Source: Vulcanimicrobiota bacterium
Lineage (GTDB): Bacteria > Vulcanimicrobiota > Vulcanimicrobiia > Vulcanimicrobiales > Vulcanimicrobiaceae
Assembly (NCBI GenBank): GCA_013036105.1
Contig: JAAXCX010000003.1
Location: forward strand, 1 to 64,000
Reading direction: 5' to 3'
DNA length: 64,000 bases
In this document: piece by piece, positions 51,344 through 60,616 of the stretch
How positions within the stretch are numbered: the first letter of the stretch is position 1
Layout: every line of letters begins with the position of its first letter
The notes under the pieces: model-generated
What the model was told of the DNA's origin: nothing
Seen by the model: only the letters and a program-made list of their open reading frames with translations
Databases searched by the model: none
Program-made: the position numbers and the translations under genes

Positions 51344-51381
51344 CGCAGGGCGTTCGAGGTATTGTCACGCGGCGCCCTGCG
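51344..51381. promoter_or_regulatory. 9-bp inverted repeat in a divergent promoter region
   Basis: CGCAGGGCG (51344-51352) and CGCCCTGCG (51373-51381) are perfect inverted arms with a 20-bp spacer, located between two divergent genes (starts 51342 and 51412). It may be a regulator site or an mRNA hairpin. No second copy was noticed. Confidence 0.35.
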
Positions 51382-51411
51382 GGTGCATTCTTATGAGGAG
51401 AGAGGTTACAG

Positions 51412-52203
51412 ATGCTGTACAGACTCGCTGTCATCGCCGCTTCCGCCGCGCTGCTGAGCCCCGGCGCGAGTTTCGCCGCCGCTCCGCCGGTTATCGCGGC
51501 TTCGCCCGCTCCGGCGCTCAAAGTTATCGCCAACGTCCGCTCGACGTCGCGCTGCGCGGAGATCGTCACGCACGCGAATAGCGCCATCGGCAGCGCGCTA
51601 AACAACGACGTGCAATTGCAGCAACTGATCACGCGTCTGCGCGCGGTCAACCTCGACGACGGAAATCCCATTCACCGCCGCAACGGACTCGACGCGCTCG
51701 GCGAATTCGCCAAAAACGTCACCAAGCAGTCGCGTTCGGCCGATGACGAAGTGAAGCGTTTGCGCGCCCTCGCGGAAAAGTCGAACGATCCCCAAGAGAA
51801 GAAAGAACTTAAAGCATTTGCCGACGCGCTCGGCGGCGCGCTGTGGCGCCAGCAGAAAGTCGCGCGCGATCTCAACGGCTATCTTGCCGCGGTCGATTTC
51901 CAAGACATGGCAACGTTCACCGAAAGCCAAAAAGAAGCGAACCGCATCGTGTTCGGCGTGCCGGATCCTTACCTCGCCAGCGTTGCGGACGCTCGCGCCA
52001 CGAACGGAATCGATCGCAACCGCGTCCCCAACGATCCTTCAACCGGAATGCGCCCGCCGCCGCTCGGACACGATCCCAACCAGCCGACCGCCACTCAGGA
52101 GGCAACGGCCGCCGCCCGGGACTTCGAATCGCGCCTGCCCGACATCACGACGGATGAAAACGGCGCCGCGCAACACGTGAACGCCGCCTTAGCCCGCTGC
52201 TGA
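51412..52203 (+). CDS. Secreted helical protein of unknown function
   Basis: The 263-residue product has a signal peptide (about 1-22, GASFAAAPP). The mature part is mostly helical, with a repeated charged segment (TKQSRSADDEVKRLRALAEKSNDPQEKKELKAFADALGG) and a Pro-rich, disordered-looking tail (PSTGMRPPPLGHDPNQPTATQ). A cysteine near each end could form a disulfide. No family is recognised. GAGGAGAGAGG precedes the start. The 59-bp gap to ctaA contains only a weak GC hairpin. Confidence 0.65.
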   Translation: MLYRLAVIAASAALLSPGASFAAAPPVIAASPAPALKVIANVRSTSRCAEIVTHANSAIGSALNNDVQLQQLITRLRAVNLDDGNPIHRRNGLDALGEFAKNVTKQSRSADDEVKRLRALAEKSNDPQEKKELKAFADALGGALWRQQKVARDLNGYLAAVDFQDMATFTESQKEANRIVFGVPDPYLASVADARATNGIDRNRVPNDPSTGMRPPPLGHDPNQPTATQEATAAARDFESRLPDITTDENGAAQHVNAALARC

Positions 52204-52262
52204 TACACCGCCGACACTGGTCGTTGTAGGGTCCCCGCTCCCGGGGATAAACTGAAGGCCTT

Positions 52263-53162
52263 GTGACAAGCTTGGCGCGACTGAGCTGGTGCGCGGTCGC
52301 GGTCGCCTTCGGCGAAGTGCTGCTCGGAAGTTGGACGCGCATAAACGGCGCGGGAATGACGTGTCCGGATTATCCGCTGTGCCGCGGCCGGATCGTGCCC
52401 GCATTCGACGGCGGCGTGATCTGGGAATGGGCGCACCGCTTCACGGCGCTGGCACTCGCGGTGCTAGTCTTGGTAACGCTCGTGCGCGCGTTTTACGGGC
52501 GTAACCCCGCGCCCGGCGTGCGCGCCGCCGCAAGCGTCGTGGGGGCACTCTTCCTTCTTCAAGTTTTTCTCGGCGCCGCTACGGTGAAGCTCTCCAATAC
52601 GCCGATCTCGGTTGTTTGGCACTGGGGCACCGCAATGGCGCTGATAGCGTCGCTCGCCGCGCTCGCCAACTTTGCCGGAGCAGGATGTTCGCAGCGTCCC
52701 GCCGGGGGTACCTGGGCGATGGCCGCGGTCCTCGCGGTTGCCGCATGCGTCGCTTTCATTACGATGTGCATCGGCGCGTACGTCAGCTCCAGCGGGGCCG
52801 GCTTGGCGTGCGTAACGATTCCGGGCTGCGCGGGCAACGTCGTCGTCTTCGGCATCGGCCAATATGTGCAAATGCTGCACCGTGTAGCCGCGGCTGCTTC
52901 GCTCTTAGCGGCGGTCGCCGCATTTGCGTTCGCGTGGATGCAGGGCGCGAGCGCGCGAGTACGCATATGGACGAGCGCCGCGCTGGCTTTGGTCTTCGTC
53001 CAAATCGTGCTGGGCCTGCTCAACGTGGCATTACGCCTGCCGATCGATTTGCGTGAAGCGCATGCGGCGAATGCCGCGCTGATCTTTCTCGCGTTCGCAT
53101 GCGCAACGACGCTCGCCGTCGTCGACGCCATACCCGCTCGCCAACCGGCGCAAGCGCTATGA
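52263..53162 (+). CDS. ctaA: Haem A synthase CtaA (COX15)
   Basis: CtaA oxidises haem O to haem A for aa3-type oxidases. The 299-residue protein has eight helices and the haem-ligand histidines in EWAHRFTA, VVWHWGT, MLHRVAAA and REAHAANA. Both extracellular cysteine pairs of CtaA are present (TCPDYPLC and ACVTIPGC). Start GTG at 52263. The stop overlaps ctaB by 4 bp. Together they supply haem A to the cox genes encoded on the opposite strand. Confidence 0.95.
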   Translation: MTSLARLSWCAVAVAFGEVLLGSWTRINGAGMTCPDYPLCRGRIVPAFDGGVIWEWAHRFTALALAVLVLVTLVRAFYGRNPAPGVRAAASVVGALFLLQVFLGAATVKLSNTPISVVWHWGTAMALIASLAALANFAGAGCSQRPAGGTWAMAAVLAVAACVAFITMCIGAYVSSSGAGLACVTIPGCAGNVVVFGIGQYVQMLHRVAAAASLLAAVAAFAFAWMQGASARVRIWTSAALALVFVQIVLGLLNVALRLPIDLREAHAANAALIFLAFACATTLAVVDAIPARQPAQAL

Positions 53163-54070
53163 GCATTTCGGTCCGCGCCGAGCGCATCGCGCAATCGCGC
53201 ATCGCCGCATTCGCGTCGCGCCTGGCCGACTATTACGACCTCGGAAAACCGCGGATCATGTATCTGCTGCTGATCACGACTGCGGCAGCGATGCTCATGG
53301 CCGCAAAAGGGATGCCGCAGCTCGCGCTCTTCGGCTGGACCATGCTCGGCGGCGCGCTGGCGGCAATGTCAGCCGGAACGCTCAACTGCGTTTACGACGC
53401 GGACATCGACCGGCTCATGCGCCGCACGCAGTCGCGGCCGATCCCGGCGCAACGCATCTCCATTCTAGCAGCGACGACGCACGCCGCCGTGATGGGCGTG
53501 CTCTCGTTCAGCATCTTTTATTTTCGCGTCAATCCGCTCGCCGCGTGGCTTTCGCTGGCGGGCAACGTGTACTACGTCGTCATCTACACGATGTGGCTTA
53601 AACGCCGCACGCCGCAAAACATCGTGATCGGCGGAGCTGCGGGCGCCATCCCGCCGCTGGTCGGATGGGCTGCGGTCGCGCATACCATCGGCGGACCCGC
53701 GGTCGGACTCTTCGCGATCATCTTCTTGTGGACGCCGCCGCACTTTTGGGCGCTGGCGCTCAACAGCGAAAACGATTACGCCAAGGCTGCGATTCCGATG
53801 CTTCCCAACGTGGTAGGCGAACGCCGCACGAAACGCGCCATCGTTCGGTATACGTGGACGCTCGCCGCAGTCACGCTCGCGCTGTTTCCTCTCCACGTCA
53901 TGGGCGCGATCTATTTCGCGGGCGCGGCAGTGCTGGGCGCCGCATTTATCGCGTACGCGGTGCGGTTGCAGCGCGACGGCGAAGCCGCCGCACGCGCGCT
54001 CTTCCGTTTCTCGCTGCTCTATCTCGCGCTAATCTGCGCCTTCATGGTGATCGACCGGATCGTTTTGTGA
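53159..54070 (+). CDS. ctaB: Protohaem IX farnesyltransferase CtaB
   Basis: CtaB attaches a farnesyl group to haem B to give haem O, the precursor for CtaA. The 303-residue UbiA-family protein has the first Asp-rich motif [19 protein letters not shown] and the second region [21 protein letters not shown]. About nine membrane helices are predicted. The ATG at 53159 overlaps ctaA (ATGA), and the stop overlaps the MFS gene start (GTGA). Confidence 0.96.
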   Translation: MSISVRAERIAQSRIAAFASRLADYYDLGKPRIMYLLLITTAAAMLMAAKGMPQLALFGWTMLGGALAAMSAGTLNCVYDADIDRLMRRTQSRPIPAQRISILAATTHAAVMGVLSFSIFYFRVNPLAAWLSLAGNVYYVVIYTMWLKRRTPQNIVIGGAAGAIPPLVGWAAVAHTIGGPAVGLFAIIFLWTPPHFWALALNSENDYAKAAIPMLPNVVGERRTKRAIVRYTWTLAAVTLALFPLHVMGAIYFAGAAVLGAAFIAYAVRLQRDGEAAARALFRFSLLYLALICAFMVIDRIVL

Positions 54071-55419
54071 ATCCGGACCTGCGCAACGAGCCGGATCTGC
54101 GCGCCGCGCTTCCGCTGCTGCTCACCTTAGGGTTAGGCGTTTTTCTCGGCGCGCTCGACCTCAGCGTGCTCGCCCCGGCGCTGCCGGCGCTCGGGCACGA
54201 ATTCGATGCGGCTAACGGCGATTTGTCGTGGGTCTTCACCCTTTATCTGCTGATGAACGTCGTTAGCATCACGGTCATGAGCACGCTCGCCGATCGCTAC
54301 GGACGCAAGCCGATCTACATTCTGTGCATCCTCATCTTTCTGGCGGGCAGCGCACTTGCGATCGTCGCCCAGGATTACACCGCATTCTTGATCGCGCGCG
54401 CGATTCAAGCACTTGGCGCGGGCGGGATCTTTCCGGTAGCGACTGCAGCCGTCGGCGACCGCGTGCCGCGCGCGCGGCGCGGCGCAGCGCTCGGATTGAT
54501 CGCGGCCACCTGGGGCTTGGCAGCGATTATCGGCCCGCTCTACGGCGGCATGATCACGCACTTCGTTTCGTGGCGCTGGATCTTCGTGCCGAACTTTGCA
54601 ATCGGCGGCGCGGTGATCGTCTTCGCGCTGCGCGAACTCGCATCCGAGGCGCCCCCCAAGCGCAAGGGTCCGCTCGACGTTTTGGGACTGCTGCTCTTAG
54701 CGACCGGACTGCTCTTCCTCATGTACGGGATCACCGGCACGCATGCCGTTCCAATCATCATCGGCGGATTGTTGTTGGCGGGTTTCTGGCTGCGCCAGCG
54801 CGCGATCGAGTTTCCGATTCTGCCGCCCGGACTGCTGCGCAATCCTCAGCTGATGAAAACCTATTTCCTCGAGCTGATCATCGGCATGCTCGAAGGATCG
54901 CTCTTCTTCGTTCCCGTCGTACTGGTAGGCGCCGAACATCTCTCTTACGCTGCCGCGGGCGCTATCGCGGCGGTCGGCGCGCTCGCATTTGTCGTCGTCA
55001 TTCCGCTTTCGGGACGGGCCCTCGATCGGATCGGCAGCCGCAACGTGCTGCTCGCGGGAACGTTGCTCACTGAGCTCGGCTTGGCGATCTTCGCGCTGGG
55101 CTTTCATTCGCTGGCGCTCGCGGTGCTCGCGATGATCGTTGCCGGCGTCGGCTTCGGCGCGCTGCTGGGCGCGCCGACGCGCTATATCGTGACGAACGAA
55201 GCGCCGGCCGGGTCACGCGCGACCGCGCTCGGGTTGCTCAGCCAATTCCTCATCGTCGGCCAAATACTCGGCGGCTCGATTGCCGGCGGGATCATGACCG
55301 CGGCCGTGTCGGACGATTCGTCTTACCGCTGGACCTATCTCACGTTCGCGGCGCTCGCGCTGTTGGCGCTGGTTCTGTCGCTCTTTCTTCAGCCCCGGCG
55401 AGCCGAACTCGGCGCATGA
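54067..55419 (+). CDS. MFS transporter, DHA2-like
   Basis: The 450-residue product (GTG at 54067) has 12-14 membrane helices and the MFS motif [12 protein letters not shown] after helix 2, with motif C-like GPLYGG in helix 5 ([12 protein letters not shown]). It resembles drug-exporter-type DHA2 proteins. The substrate is unknown. It is co-translated with ctaB through a 4-bp overlap and with the next membrane protein in the same way; a role in oxidase biogenesis, for example metal or haem handling, is possible but unproven. Confidence 0.88.
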   Translation: MNPDLRNEPDLRAALPLLLTLGLGVFLGALDLSVLAPALPALGHEFDAANGDLSWVFTLYLLMNVVSITVMSTLADRYGRKPIYILCILIFLAGSALAIVAQDYTAFLIARAIQALGAGGIFPVATAAVGDRVPRARRGAALGLIAATWGLAAIIGPLYGGMITHFVSWRWIFVPNFAIGGAVIVFALRELASEAPPKRKGPLDVLGLLLLATGLLFLMYGITGTHAVPIIIGGLLLAGFWLRQRAIEFPILPPGLLRNPQLMKTYFLELIIGMLEGSLFFVPVVLVGAEHLSYAAAGAIAAVGALAFVVVIPLSGRALDRIGSRNVLLAGTLLTELGLAIFALGFHSLALAVLAMIVAGVGFGALLGAPTRYIVTNEAPAGSRATALGLLSQFLIVGQILGGSIAGGIMTAAVSDDSSYRWTYLTFAALALLALVLSLFLQPRRAELGA

Positions 55420-55988
55420 ATGCCGGCGTCAGGCTCGGGCGGCATTTGGCCGGAAGGGCATGGACAGAACGCGAGCGCGAGATCGTTTGGCGCGGACTGA
55501 CCGGCCGATTCGCGATCGCGATCGAACCGCTGCTCGGCACCGTGTTCTTTGCGCTTATGACGTGGGGAATCGTCTGGCGCGCGCGCGTGGCAAAGCCGCA
55601 CGACCTGTGGATCCTCGCTCCGGTCTTTGCGATCATGGCGCTCGGCTTTGCAATCTATCTGGTCGCCCTGCTCGTCGCGCCGTTCATCGCCTACGCCCAA
55701 ACGTTTAAACCGATCTACATCCTCGACGGCTACGTCCGCTATCTCGTCCCCGACGACTTCTCCGAACCGCAGGCTTCGGGTTACGTGGCCGTGCTGTTTG
55801 AAGATTCGCAACTGTGCTGCGAATGGGAATGCTTCGGCAAGCATCGCATTCCCAATGCAACGATACCGGCGCACGTCGAATTCTCGGAGTACGGCGGCAT
55901 TCACAAAGTGGACGGTAAGTCTACAGGCGTTTTGCCGGACGAACTTCCACCGCTCGCGATCGGCATCTCACAGCGAATGCGCCGCTAG
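55416..55988 (+). CDS. Two-helix membrane protein of unknown function
   Basis: A 190-residue protein with two membrane helices (about 35-55 and 68-92) and a soluble C-terminal domain of about 95 residues ([15 protein letters not shown]...[18 protein letters not shown]). The C-terminal part has a Cys-Cys and a further Cys. No family is recognised. It ends the ctaA-ctaB-MFS chain (ATGA overlap at the start) and converges on the cox operon end with a 4-bp overlap of the stops. Confidence 0.6.
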   Translation: MNAGVRLGRHLAGRAWTEREREIVWRGLTGRFAIAIEPLLGTVFFALMTWGIVWRARVAKPHDLWILAPVFAIMALGFAIYLVALLVAPFIAYAQTFKPIYILDGYVRYLVPDDFSEPQASGYVAVLFEDSQLCCEWECFGKHRIPNATIPAHVEFSEYGGIHKVDGKSTGVLPDELPPLAIGISQRMRR

Positions 55989-56254
55989 CGCGTTTTCGGA
56001 TGCGCCGGGCGCGCCTGGCGAGGCGGACTCGGAATTCTCACCGGGGCGTGCGTGTCGAGAATTTTATCGTTCGGAGCACTGAGCGGAATGCGCATGGCTT
56101 TCTGATCAGGCCACCAGTGGCCATAGCCCGCGAGCATAATGACCGAACCGCCGACTCCGAAGATGCAGAGAATCCCGATGATGGTCGCGATGCGGACAAC
56201 CATCGGCATGCCGCGGCTTGTCGGCACGCCCCGTTCATCTAACGGATCGTACAT
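55985..56254 (-). CDS. Small single-helix membrane protein at the end of the cox operon
   Basis: An 89-residue protein with one membrane helix (about 20-42, VVRIATIIGILCIFGVGGSVIML) and a Pro/Arg-rich outside tail with HWWPDQKAMRIPLSAPND. It is the last cox-operon gene; the start shares a base with the previous stop (TAATG). Location and size suggest a minor oxidase subunit or assembly protein. No family is recognised. Confidence 0.55.
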   Translation of the reverse strand: MYDPLDERGVPTSRGMPMVVRIATIIGILCIFGVGGSVIMLAGYGHWWPDQKAMRIPLSAPNDKILDTHAPVRIPSPPRQARPAHPKTR

Positions 56255-56466
56255 TACGCGACTCCCTTTCCGATAAGCACGCCAAGCGCCGCGAGGATGC
56301 CCAGAATCGCGCCGAGCGCGAGCAGGCCGAGCATAATTTTGAAGACCTGGTTCTCGATGCCTTGGCTCTTCCAGTCGTTTCGCAGCGCGATCGCGGCGAC
56401 GAAAAAGACGACGATGCCGAAGACAATCGCTAAGATGCGTTCGACGTGTGCGACGGTAGCTTCCAT
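56254..56466 (-). CDS. Small two-helix membrane protein in the cox operon
   Basis: A 70-residue protein with two hydrophobic segments (LAIVFGIVVFFVAAIAL and IMLGLLALGAILGILAALGVLIG). It is 7 bp downstream of coxC and just before another small gene. In other oxidases this position often holds subunit IV (CoxD/CtaF), but the sequence does not clearly match that family. Role unproven. Confidence 0.55.
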   Translation of the reverse strand: MEATVAHVERILAIVFGIVVFFVAAIALRNDWKSQGIENQVFKIMLGLLALGAILGILAALGVLIGKGVA

Positions 56467-56473
56467 CAGCGCC

Positions 56474-57085
56474 TCACAGGAGATAGAAAATCGAGAACAG
56501 CACGACCCAGATGACGTCGACGAAATGCCAATAGAGCGTTCCGAGCGTCAAGCCGGTGTACTTAGTGAATGTATACTTGCCTTGCGCCGCCTGCAACAAT
56601 AGCACCGTGAGATAGATGATGCCGGCGAAGACGTGCAGGCCGTGCATGCCGGTCAGCGTGTAAAACGACGCGCCGAAGATCCCGCTGCTCCAGCGGGCGC
56701 CGATGTGGATATATTCGAGCACCTGGCCGCTCAAGAAGCCCGCGCCCAAGATGATCGTCATCACGATCCAGTTTGCGAACTTCGTGAAGTTCCGGTGCTT
56801 CCAATTTTCAAGCGCGAAATGCATCGTCGCGCCCGACCCGAAAAGGACTATCGAGTTGACAGCGGCCAACGCGATATCGAGCTTCGGTCCGCCTGCCGGC
56901 CAGCCTTGGCCGCTGTTGCGCAGGTACAGGTAAGCAAAAATGAACGACGAGAAGAGCACCAAGTCGCTGACCATGAAAAGCAGGAAGCCTTGGATGCGCA
57001 GCTCGCGCGTCTCAACGTAAAGCTGATCCGGCTCCTCGCTCATCACGCCGGCGTACGCGCCGTGGGTAACGCTTGCAACGGCCAT
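56474..57085 (-). CDS. coxC: Cytochrome c oxidase subunit III
   Basis: The 203-residue protein has five to seven helices and the subunit III pattern: GFLLFMVSDLVLFSSFIFAYLYLR, NSIVLFGSGATMHFAL, TGMHGLHVFAGIIYL and the C-terminal YWHFVDVIWVVLFSIFYL. The ATG at 57085 shares one base with the coxA stop (TGATG). Subunit III stabilises proton pumping by the catalytic core. Confidence 0.94.
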   Translation of the reverse strand: MAVASVTHGAYAGVMSEEPDQLYVETRELRIQGFLLFMVSDLVLFSSFIFAYLYLRNSGQGWPAGGPKLDIALAAVNSIVLFGSGATMHFALENWKHRNFTKFANWIVMTIILGAGFLSGQVLEYIHIGARWSSGIFGASFYTLTGMHGLHVFAGIIYLTVLLLQAAQGKYTFTKYTGLTLGTLYWHFVDVIWVVLFSIFYLL

Positions 57086-58740
57086 CAGGTGAGTTCTTCT
57101 TCCAAACCGCGGTACGGCAGCGGTTCGGCGAAGTCGTAAGGCGCGGCAAAGACCGAAGGCACGTGTTTGAAGTTGTAGTACGGCATCGGCGATGGAATCT
57201 GCCACTCGAGCGTGCGCGCGTTCCACGGATTGGGACCGGAGCGCTTGCCGTTACGCATCGACCATAGCGCGTTGAACAACACCAAGATCAGCGCCGCGGT
57301 CATGACGAACGAGAACCACGATGCGACTTGGTTCCAAGCTTGAAACTGCGGATCGTACACCGCGACGCGGCGCGGCTGACCCCACATGCCCAGCCAGTGC
57401 ATCGGCAAGAACGTGCCGTTGAAGCCGATGAAGAAGAGCCAGAACGCCCACTTGCCGAGCTTCTCGTTCATCAGACGGCCGCTCATCTTGGGATACCAGT
57501 AGAAGAGTCCGGCGAGAATGCCCATCAAACTGCCGCCGACCAGGACGTAATGCAAGTGCGCGACGATGAAGTACGTGCCGTGCGCGTGCAGATCGAACGG
57601 TACCGCCGCCAAGAAGACGCCGGTGATGCCGCCGAGCGTGAACGTCGCGAGAAACCCAATGGCAAAGAGCATCGCGGTCGTCATGTGAATGACACCGCCC
57701 CAGAGCGTTGTGACCCACGAGAAGATTTTGACGCCGGTCGGAATCGCGATCAGCATCGTGAGTACCATGAACGGCAGCTGCAGCGCGGGCGCCAAGCCCG
57801 ACGTGAACATGTGGTGCGCCCACACCATGAATCCCAGAATCGCGATCGCGCAGGATGAGAACGCGATCATCTTATACCCGAAGATCGGCTTGCGCGAAAA
57901 CGTCGGGAGAATCTCGGAGATCATGCCGAAGGCCGGCAGGATCATAATGTAGACCGCGGGATGGCTGTAGAACCAGAACATGTGCTGCCAGAGCAGCGGG
58001 CTGCCGCCGCGCGTCGGATCGAAGAACGCGACGCCGAACTGGCGCTGCACGAAGAGGGCGGCAAGCGCCGCGCCTAATGCGGTCGTGGCGATCATCAACA
58101 GCGGTGCGGTGACGAACTGTCCCCAAACGAAGAGCGGCATACGCGTAAAGGTCATGCCGGGCGCGCGCATCTTCAGAATCGTGACCAAGAAGTTGATGCC
58201 GGTCATCGTCGAGCTGACGCCTATCAAAAAGATCGCCGCAGCCCACATCGAGGTCCCGTCATGAGCGCCATAGGCGTTTAGCGACATCGGCGGATACTCG
58301 GTCCAACCGGCGGTGGGAGCGCCCATCAGGAACGACGCGTACAGCATCAAGCCGGCCGGCGGGAAGAGCCAGAAGCTCAGCATGTTCAGCCACGGGAAGG
58401 CGACGTCGCGCGCGCCGATCTGCACCGGGAAGATCAAGTTGCCGAATCCGCCGGTGAGGAGCGGAATGATCACCAGCCACACCATCGTCGAGCCGTGCAC
58501 CGAATAGACTTCGTTGTAGGTCTCGGGCGTCATTAGCCCGCCACTGGCCTTCATCAATTGAACGCGGATCAGTTCGGCCAGCATTCCGCCCAAGATCATA
58601 AACAGGAACGCCGTGATCATGTACTGGATTCCGATGATCTTATGATCGATCGAAAAGACGTACTTCCGGATGAACCCTTGTGGCTCCGGATGAATGTGGT
58701 CGGCTAGTCCTCCGCCTGCGTGCGCTGCTACAGCTGTCAT
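57085..58740 (-). CDS. coxA: Cytochrome c oxidase subunit I, A2-type
   Basis: The 551-residue catalytic subunit has the low-spin haem a ligand in YSVHGSTMVWLV, the CuB/active-site region Y258-S-H-P-A-V-Y264, the pair WAHHMFTSG and VAHLHYVLVGGS with the remaining ligands. The canonical GHPEVY is YSHPAVY here: the D-channel glutamate is absent and Tyr-Ser takes its place, as in A2-type oxidases such as the caa3 of Rhodothermus. It reduces oxygen to water and pumps protons. coxB lies 11 bp upstream. Confidence 0.97.
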   Translation of the reverse strand: MTAVAAHAGGGLADHIHPEPQGFIRKYVFSIDHKIIGIQYMITAFLFMILGGMLAELIRVQLMKASGGLMTPETYNEVYSVHGSTMVWLVIIPLLTGGFGNLIFPVQIGARDVAFPWLNMLSFWLFPPAGLMLYASFLMGAPTAGWTEYPPMSLNAYGAHDGTSMWAAAIFLIGVSSTMTGINFLVTILKMRAPGMTFTRMPLFVWGQFVTAPLLMIATTALGAALAALFVQRQFGVAFFDPTRGGSPLLWQHMFWFYSHPAVYIMILPAFGMISEILPTFSRKPIFGYKMIAFSSCAIAILGFMVWAHHMFTSGLAPALQLPFMVLTMLIAIPTGVKIFSWVTTLWGGVIHMTTAMLFAIGFLATFTLGGITGVFLAAVPFDLHAHGTYFIVAHLHYVLVGGSLMGILAGLFYWYPKMSGRLMNEKLGKWAFWLFFIGFNGTFLPMHWLGMWGQPRRVAVYDPQFQAWNQVASWFSFVMTAALILVLFNALWSMRNGKRSGPNPWNARTLEWQIPSPMPYYNFKHVPSVFAAPYDFAEPLPYRGLEEELT

Positions 58741-58751
58741 CTTGCTCCGAG

Positions 58752-59879
58752 TTACTTCAGTGTTTTCAGGTAAGCGACGAGGTTCACGATGTCTTTGTTG
58801 CTGAGCCCGTTGGCTGCCTGATTGGGCATCTGTCCCATACTGCCCTTAAATCCATTCTGCAAAATCTTCGCGACGTTTTCGGGCGTCGCTTTGTCACCGT
58901 CCACAAGGTTCGGATGGGCCGGATCATCCAAGACTCCCCGCAGGCCTGGACCGACAATTTTCTGATCGAAGGGGCCGGCCGCGTGACATGCCGAGCACTT
59001 GGCGGCGAAGAGTTTCGCGCCGTCTCTGGGCTCGCCGCCGTTGAGCTTCAATTCGCTCGTGCTCGCCGCCTCAATCGCGTTGCTCGCATGAATCTGCTCG
59101 CGCTCGGTGCGCGCGTACCATGACGCGTAACGCGCCGGCGGATCGATATAGACGTACGCCGGATTTACCGTGGTGCCGCTGTGCATCAAGCCGTGATTCA
59201 GGCCGCAAAACTCCGTGCAAATGATCTCGTATCGTCCCTGCCGCGTCGGCGTGAACTCGAACGTGTTGATCAAACCGGGAACCATGTCGGCTTTTAGCCG
59301 CATCGCGGGAATCCAAAACGAGTGGATGACGTCGCTCGAGGTCACGTGCAGTGTAACGGCCTGCCCCAGCGGCAGGTGCATCTCTTTCACTTCGCCGTTT
59401 ACGTTGGGGTAGCGGAACGTGTAATACCACTGATGGCCGATCGCTTCGACGACAAGCGTATTGCTCGGCGCAACTTCGATGCCGTACCAAATGCGCAAAC
59501 TGAAAATCGCCATGATGACGACGAAAACCGTCGGGGCGAGCGTCCACCAAAACTCGAGTTTGTTGTTGTCGTGAATTTGAATGCCGACGGCGTTTTCGGG
59601 CGTGCCGGCGTGCCGGCGGAACGCCAGCGAAAAGTACAAAATATAGCCGCAGATAAAAATGAAGAGCGCGGTGCCGGACGCCGCCAGGAAGCGGAACAGC
59701 GCGTCGATCTGCTGTGCCTTGTCAACCGCTTCGGGCATGATGCTCGTGATCGGCGCCCAGACCCACCAGAAGATCGAAATGAGCGCCAGCACACCGAGAA
59801 CGGCCGTGACGATCCAGAACTGGCGGTCGAGATGGACTACCGGGTCCCTATTTTCTGGCAAAAGTGTGCGAATCTCCAA
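58752..59879 (-). CDS. coxB: Cytochrome c oxidase subunit II with fused cytochrome c (caa3-type)
   Basis: The 375-residue protein has two N-terminal membrane helices, the CuA domain (HQWYYTFRYPN; CTEFCGLNHGLMH with both Cys, Glu, His and Met ligands) and a C-terminal cytochrome c domain with haem-binding C295-S-A-C298-H299 and a methionine ligand in MGQMPNQA. It accepts electrons directly from a donor and passes them to subunit I. The fused haem domain defines a caa3 oxidase. It heads the operon coxB > coxA > coxC > two small genes. Confidence 0.96.
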   Translation of the reverse strand: MEIRTLLPENRDPVVHLDRQFWIVTAVLGVLALISIFWWVWAPITSIMPEAVDKAQQIDALFRFLAASGTALFIFICGYILYFSLAFRRHAGTPENAVGIQIHDNNKLEFWWTLAPTVFVVIMAIFSLRIWYGIEVAPSNTLVVEAIGHQWYYTFRYPNVNGEVKEMHLPLGQAVTLHVTSSDVIHSFWIPAMRLKADMVPGLINTFEFTPTRQGRYEIICTEFCGLNHGLMHSGTTVNPAYVYIDPPARYASWYARTEREQIHASNAIEAASTSELKLNGGEPRDGAKLFAAKCSACHAAGPFDQKIVGPGLRGVLDDPAHPNLVDGDKATPENVAKILQNGFKGSMGQMPNQAANGLSNKDIVNLVAYLKTLK

Positions 59880-59920
59880 AGCAGCCGGATAGGCGTATTA
59901 GTAGTATAGGAAAGCGCGTC

Positions 59921-60616
59921 CTACGCGGGCGACGACCTTTGAAGGGCTGCGGCGTATTCCCGGGTCAGCCACTCTACATTGGTAATGGCAGTCCCGACTA
60001 CAATAGCGGCGGCGCCGGCCTGGAGGGCGGCGGCTCCCTGGGCGGGCGAATGGATTCCGCCCTCGCAGATCACGAAGGCGTCCAATTCGGCGAAGGCGCG
60101 CACGAGGTCGAGCGCCGGAAGCGCGCAACCGGCCGTCTCCTTCGTATATCCGCACAAGGTGGTCGCGACGATATCCGCTCCGGCGGTCTGCGCGGCGACT
60201 CCGTCGGCGGCCTCGGCGCAGTCAGCCATCGCCAGCGCACCGCCGCTCTGAATCTCGCCGACGATCTGCGGCACGGCGGCTTCGCCGGGACGCGGGCGGC
60301 CGGTCGCGTCGAACGCGACAATCTCCACACCAAGGTTCAGTAGCTCGCGAACCTCGCGCAACGTCGCCGTGATGTACGCTTCGAATCCGGGATACTCGCG
60401 TTTTACGATGCCGATCACGGGAAGATCGACGCGTTTGCGAACGGCTTCGATATTTTTTCCGCCGGCGAGGCGAAGGCCGGCCGCGCCCGCGGCTTTCGCG
60501 GCAGCGGCCATCGCACATAAGACGAGCGGATCGTCGAGTGCCGACCCCGGCGCGGCTTGCACCGAGACGATCAAGCGGCCGCGCAGGCGTTCCAACAGCT
60601 CGTGCTTGCCGCTCAT
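59921..60616 (-). CDS. nanE: N-acetylmannosamine-6-phosphate 2-epimerase
   Basis: The 231-residue TIM-barrel product from the ATG at 60616 has the NanE pattern: GRLIVSVQAAPGSALDDP, GLRLAGGKNIEAVRKRVDLPVIGIVKREY, VAFDATGRPRP and VICEGGIHSPAQGAAALQAGAAAIVVGTAIT. It converts ManNAc-6-P to GlcNAc-6-P. The upstream gene encodes an amino-sugar kinase and overlaps it by 4 bp. No nanA or nanK is adjacent, so the source of ManNAc is unclear. Confidence 0.93.
   Translation of the reverse strand: MSGKHELLERLRGRLIVSVQAAPGSALDDPLVLCAMAAAAKAAGAAGLRLAGGKNIEAVRKRVDLPVIGIVKREYPGFEAYITATLREVRELLNLGVEIVAFDATGRPRPGEAAVPQIVGEIQSGGALAMADCAEAADGVAAQTAGADIVATTLCGYTKETAGCALPALDLVRAFAELDAFVICEGGIHSPAQGAAALQAGAAAIVVGTAITNVEWLTREYAAALQRSSPA

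Noticed and set aside
52204-52262. TCCCCG/CGGGGA hairpin as a terminator before ctaA
   Set aside because: The stem is six bp and there is no following T-run, so it is not supported as an intrinsic terminator.
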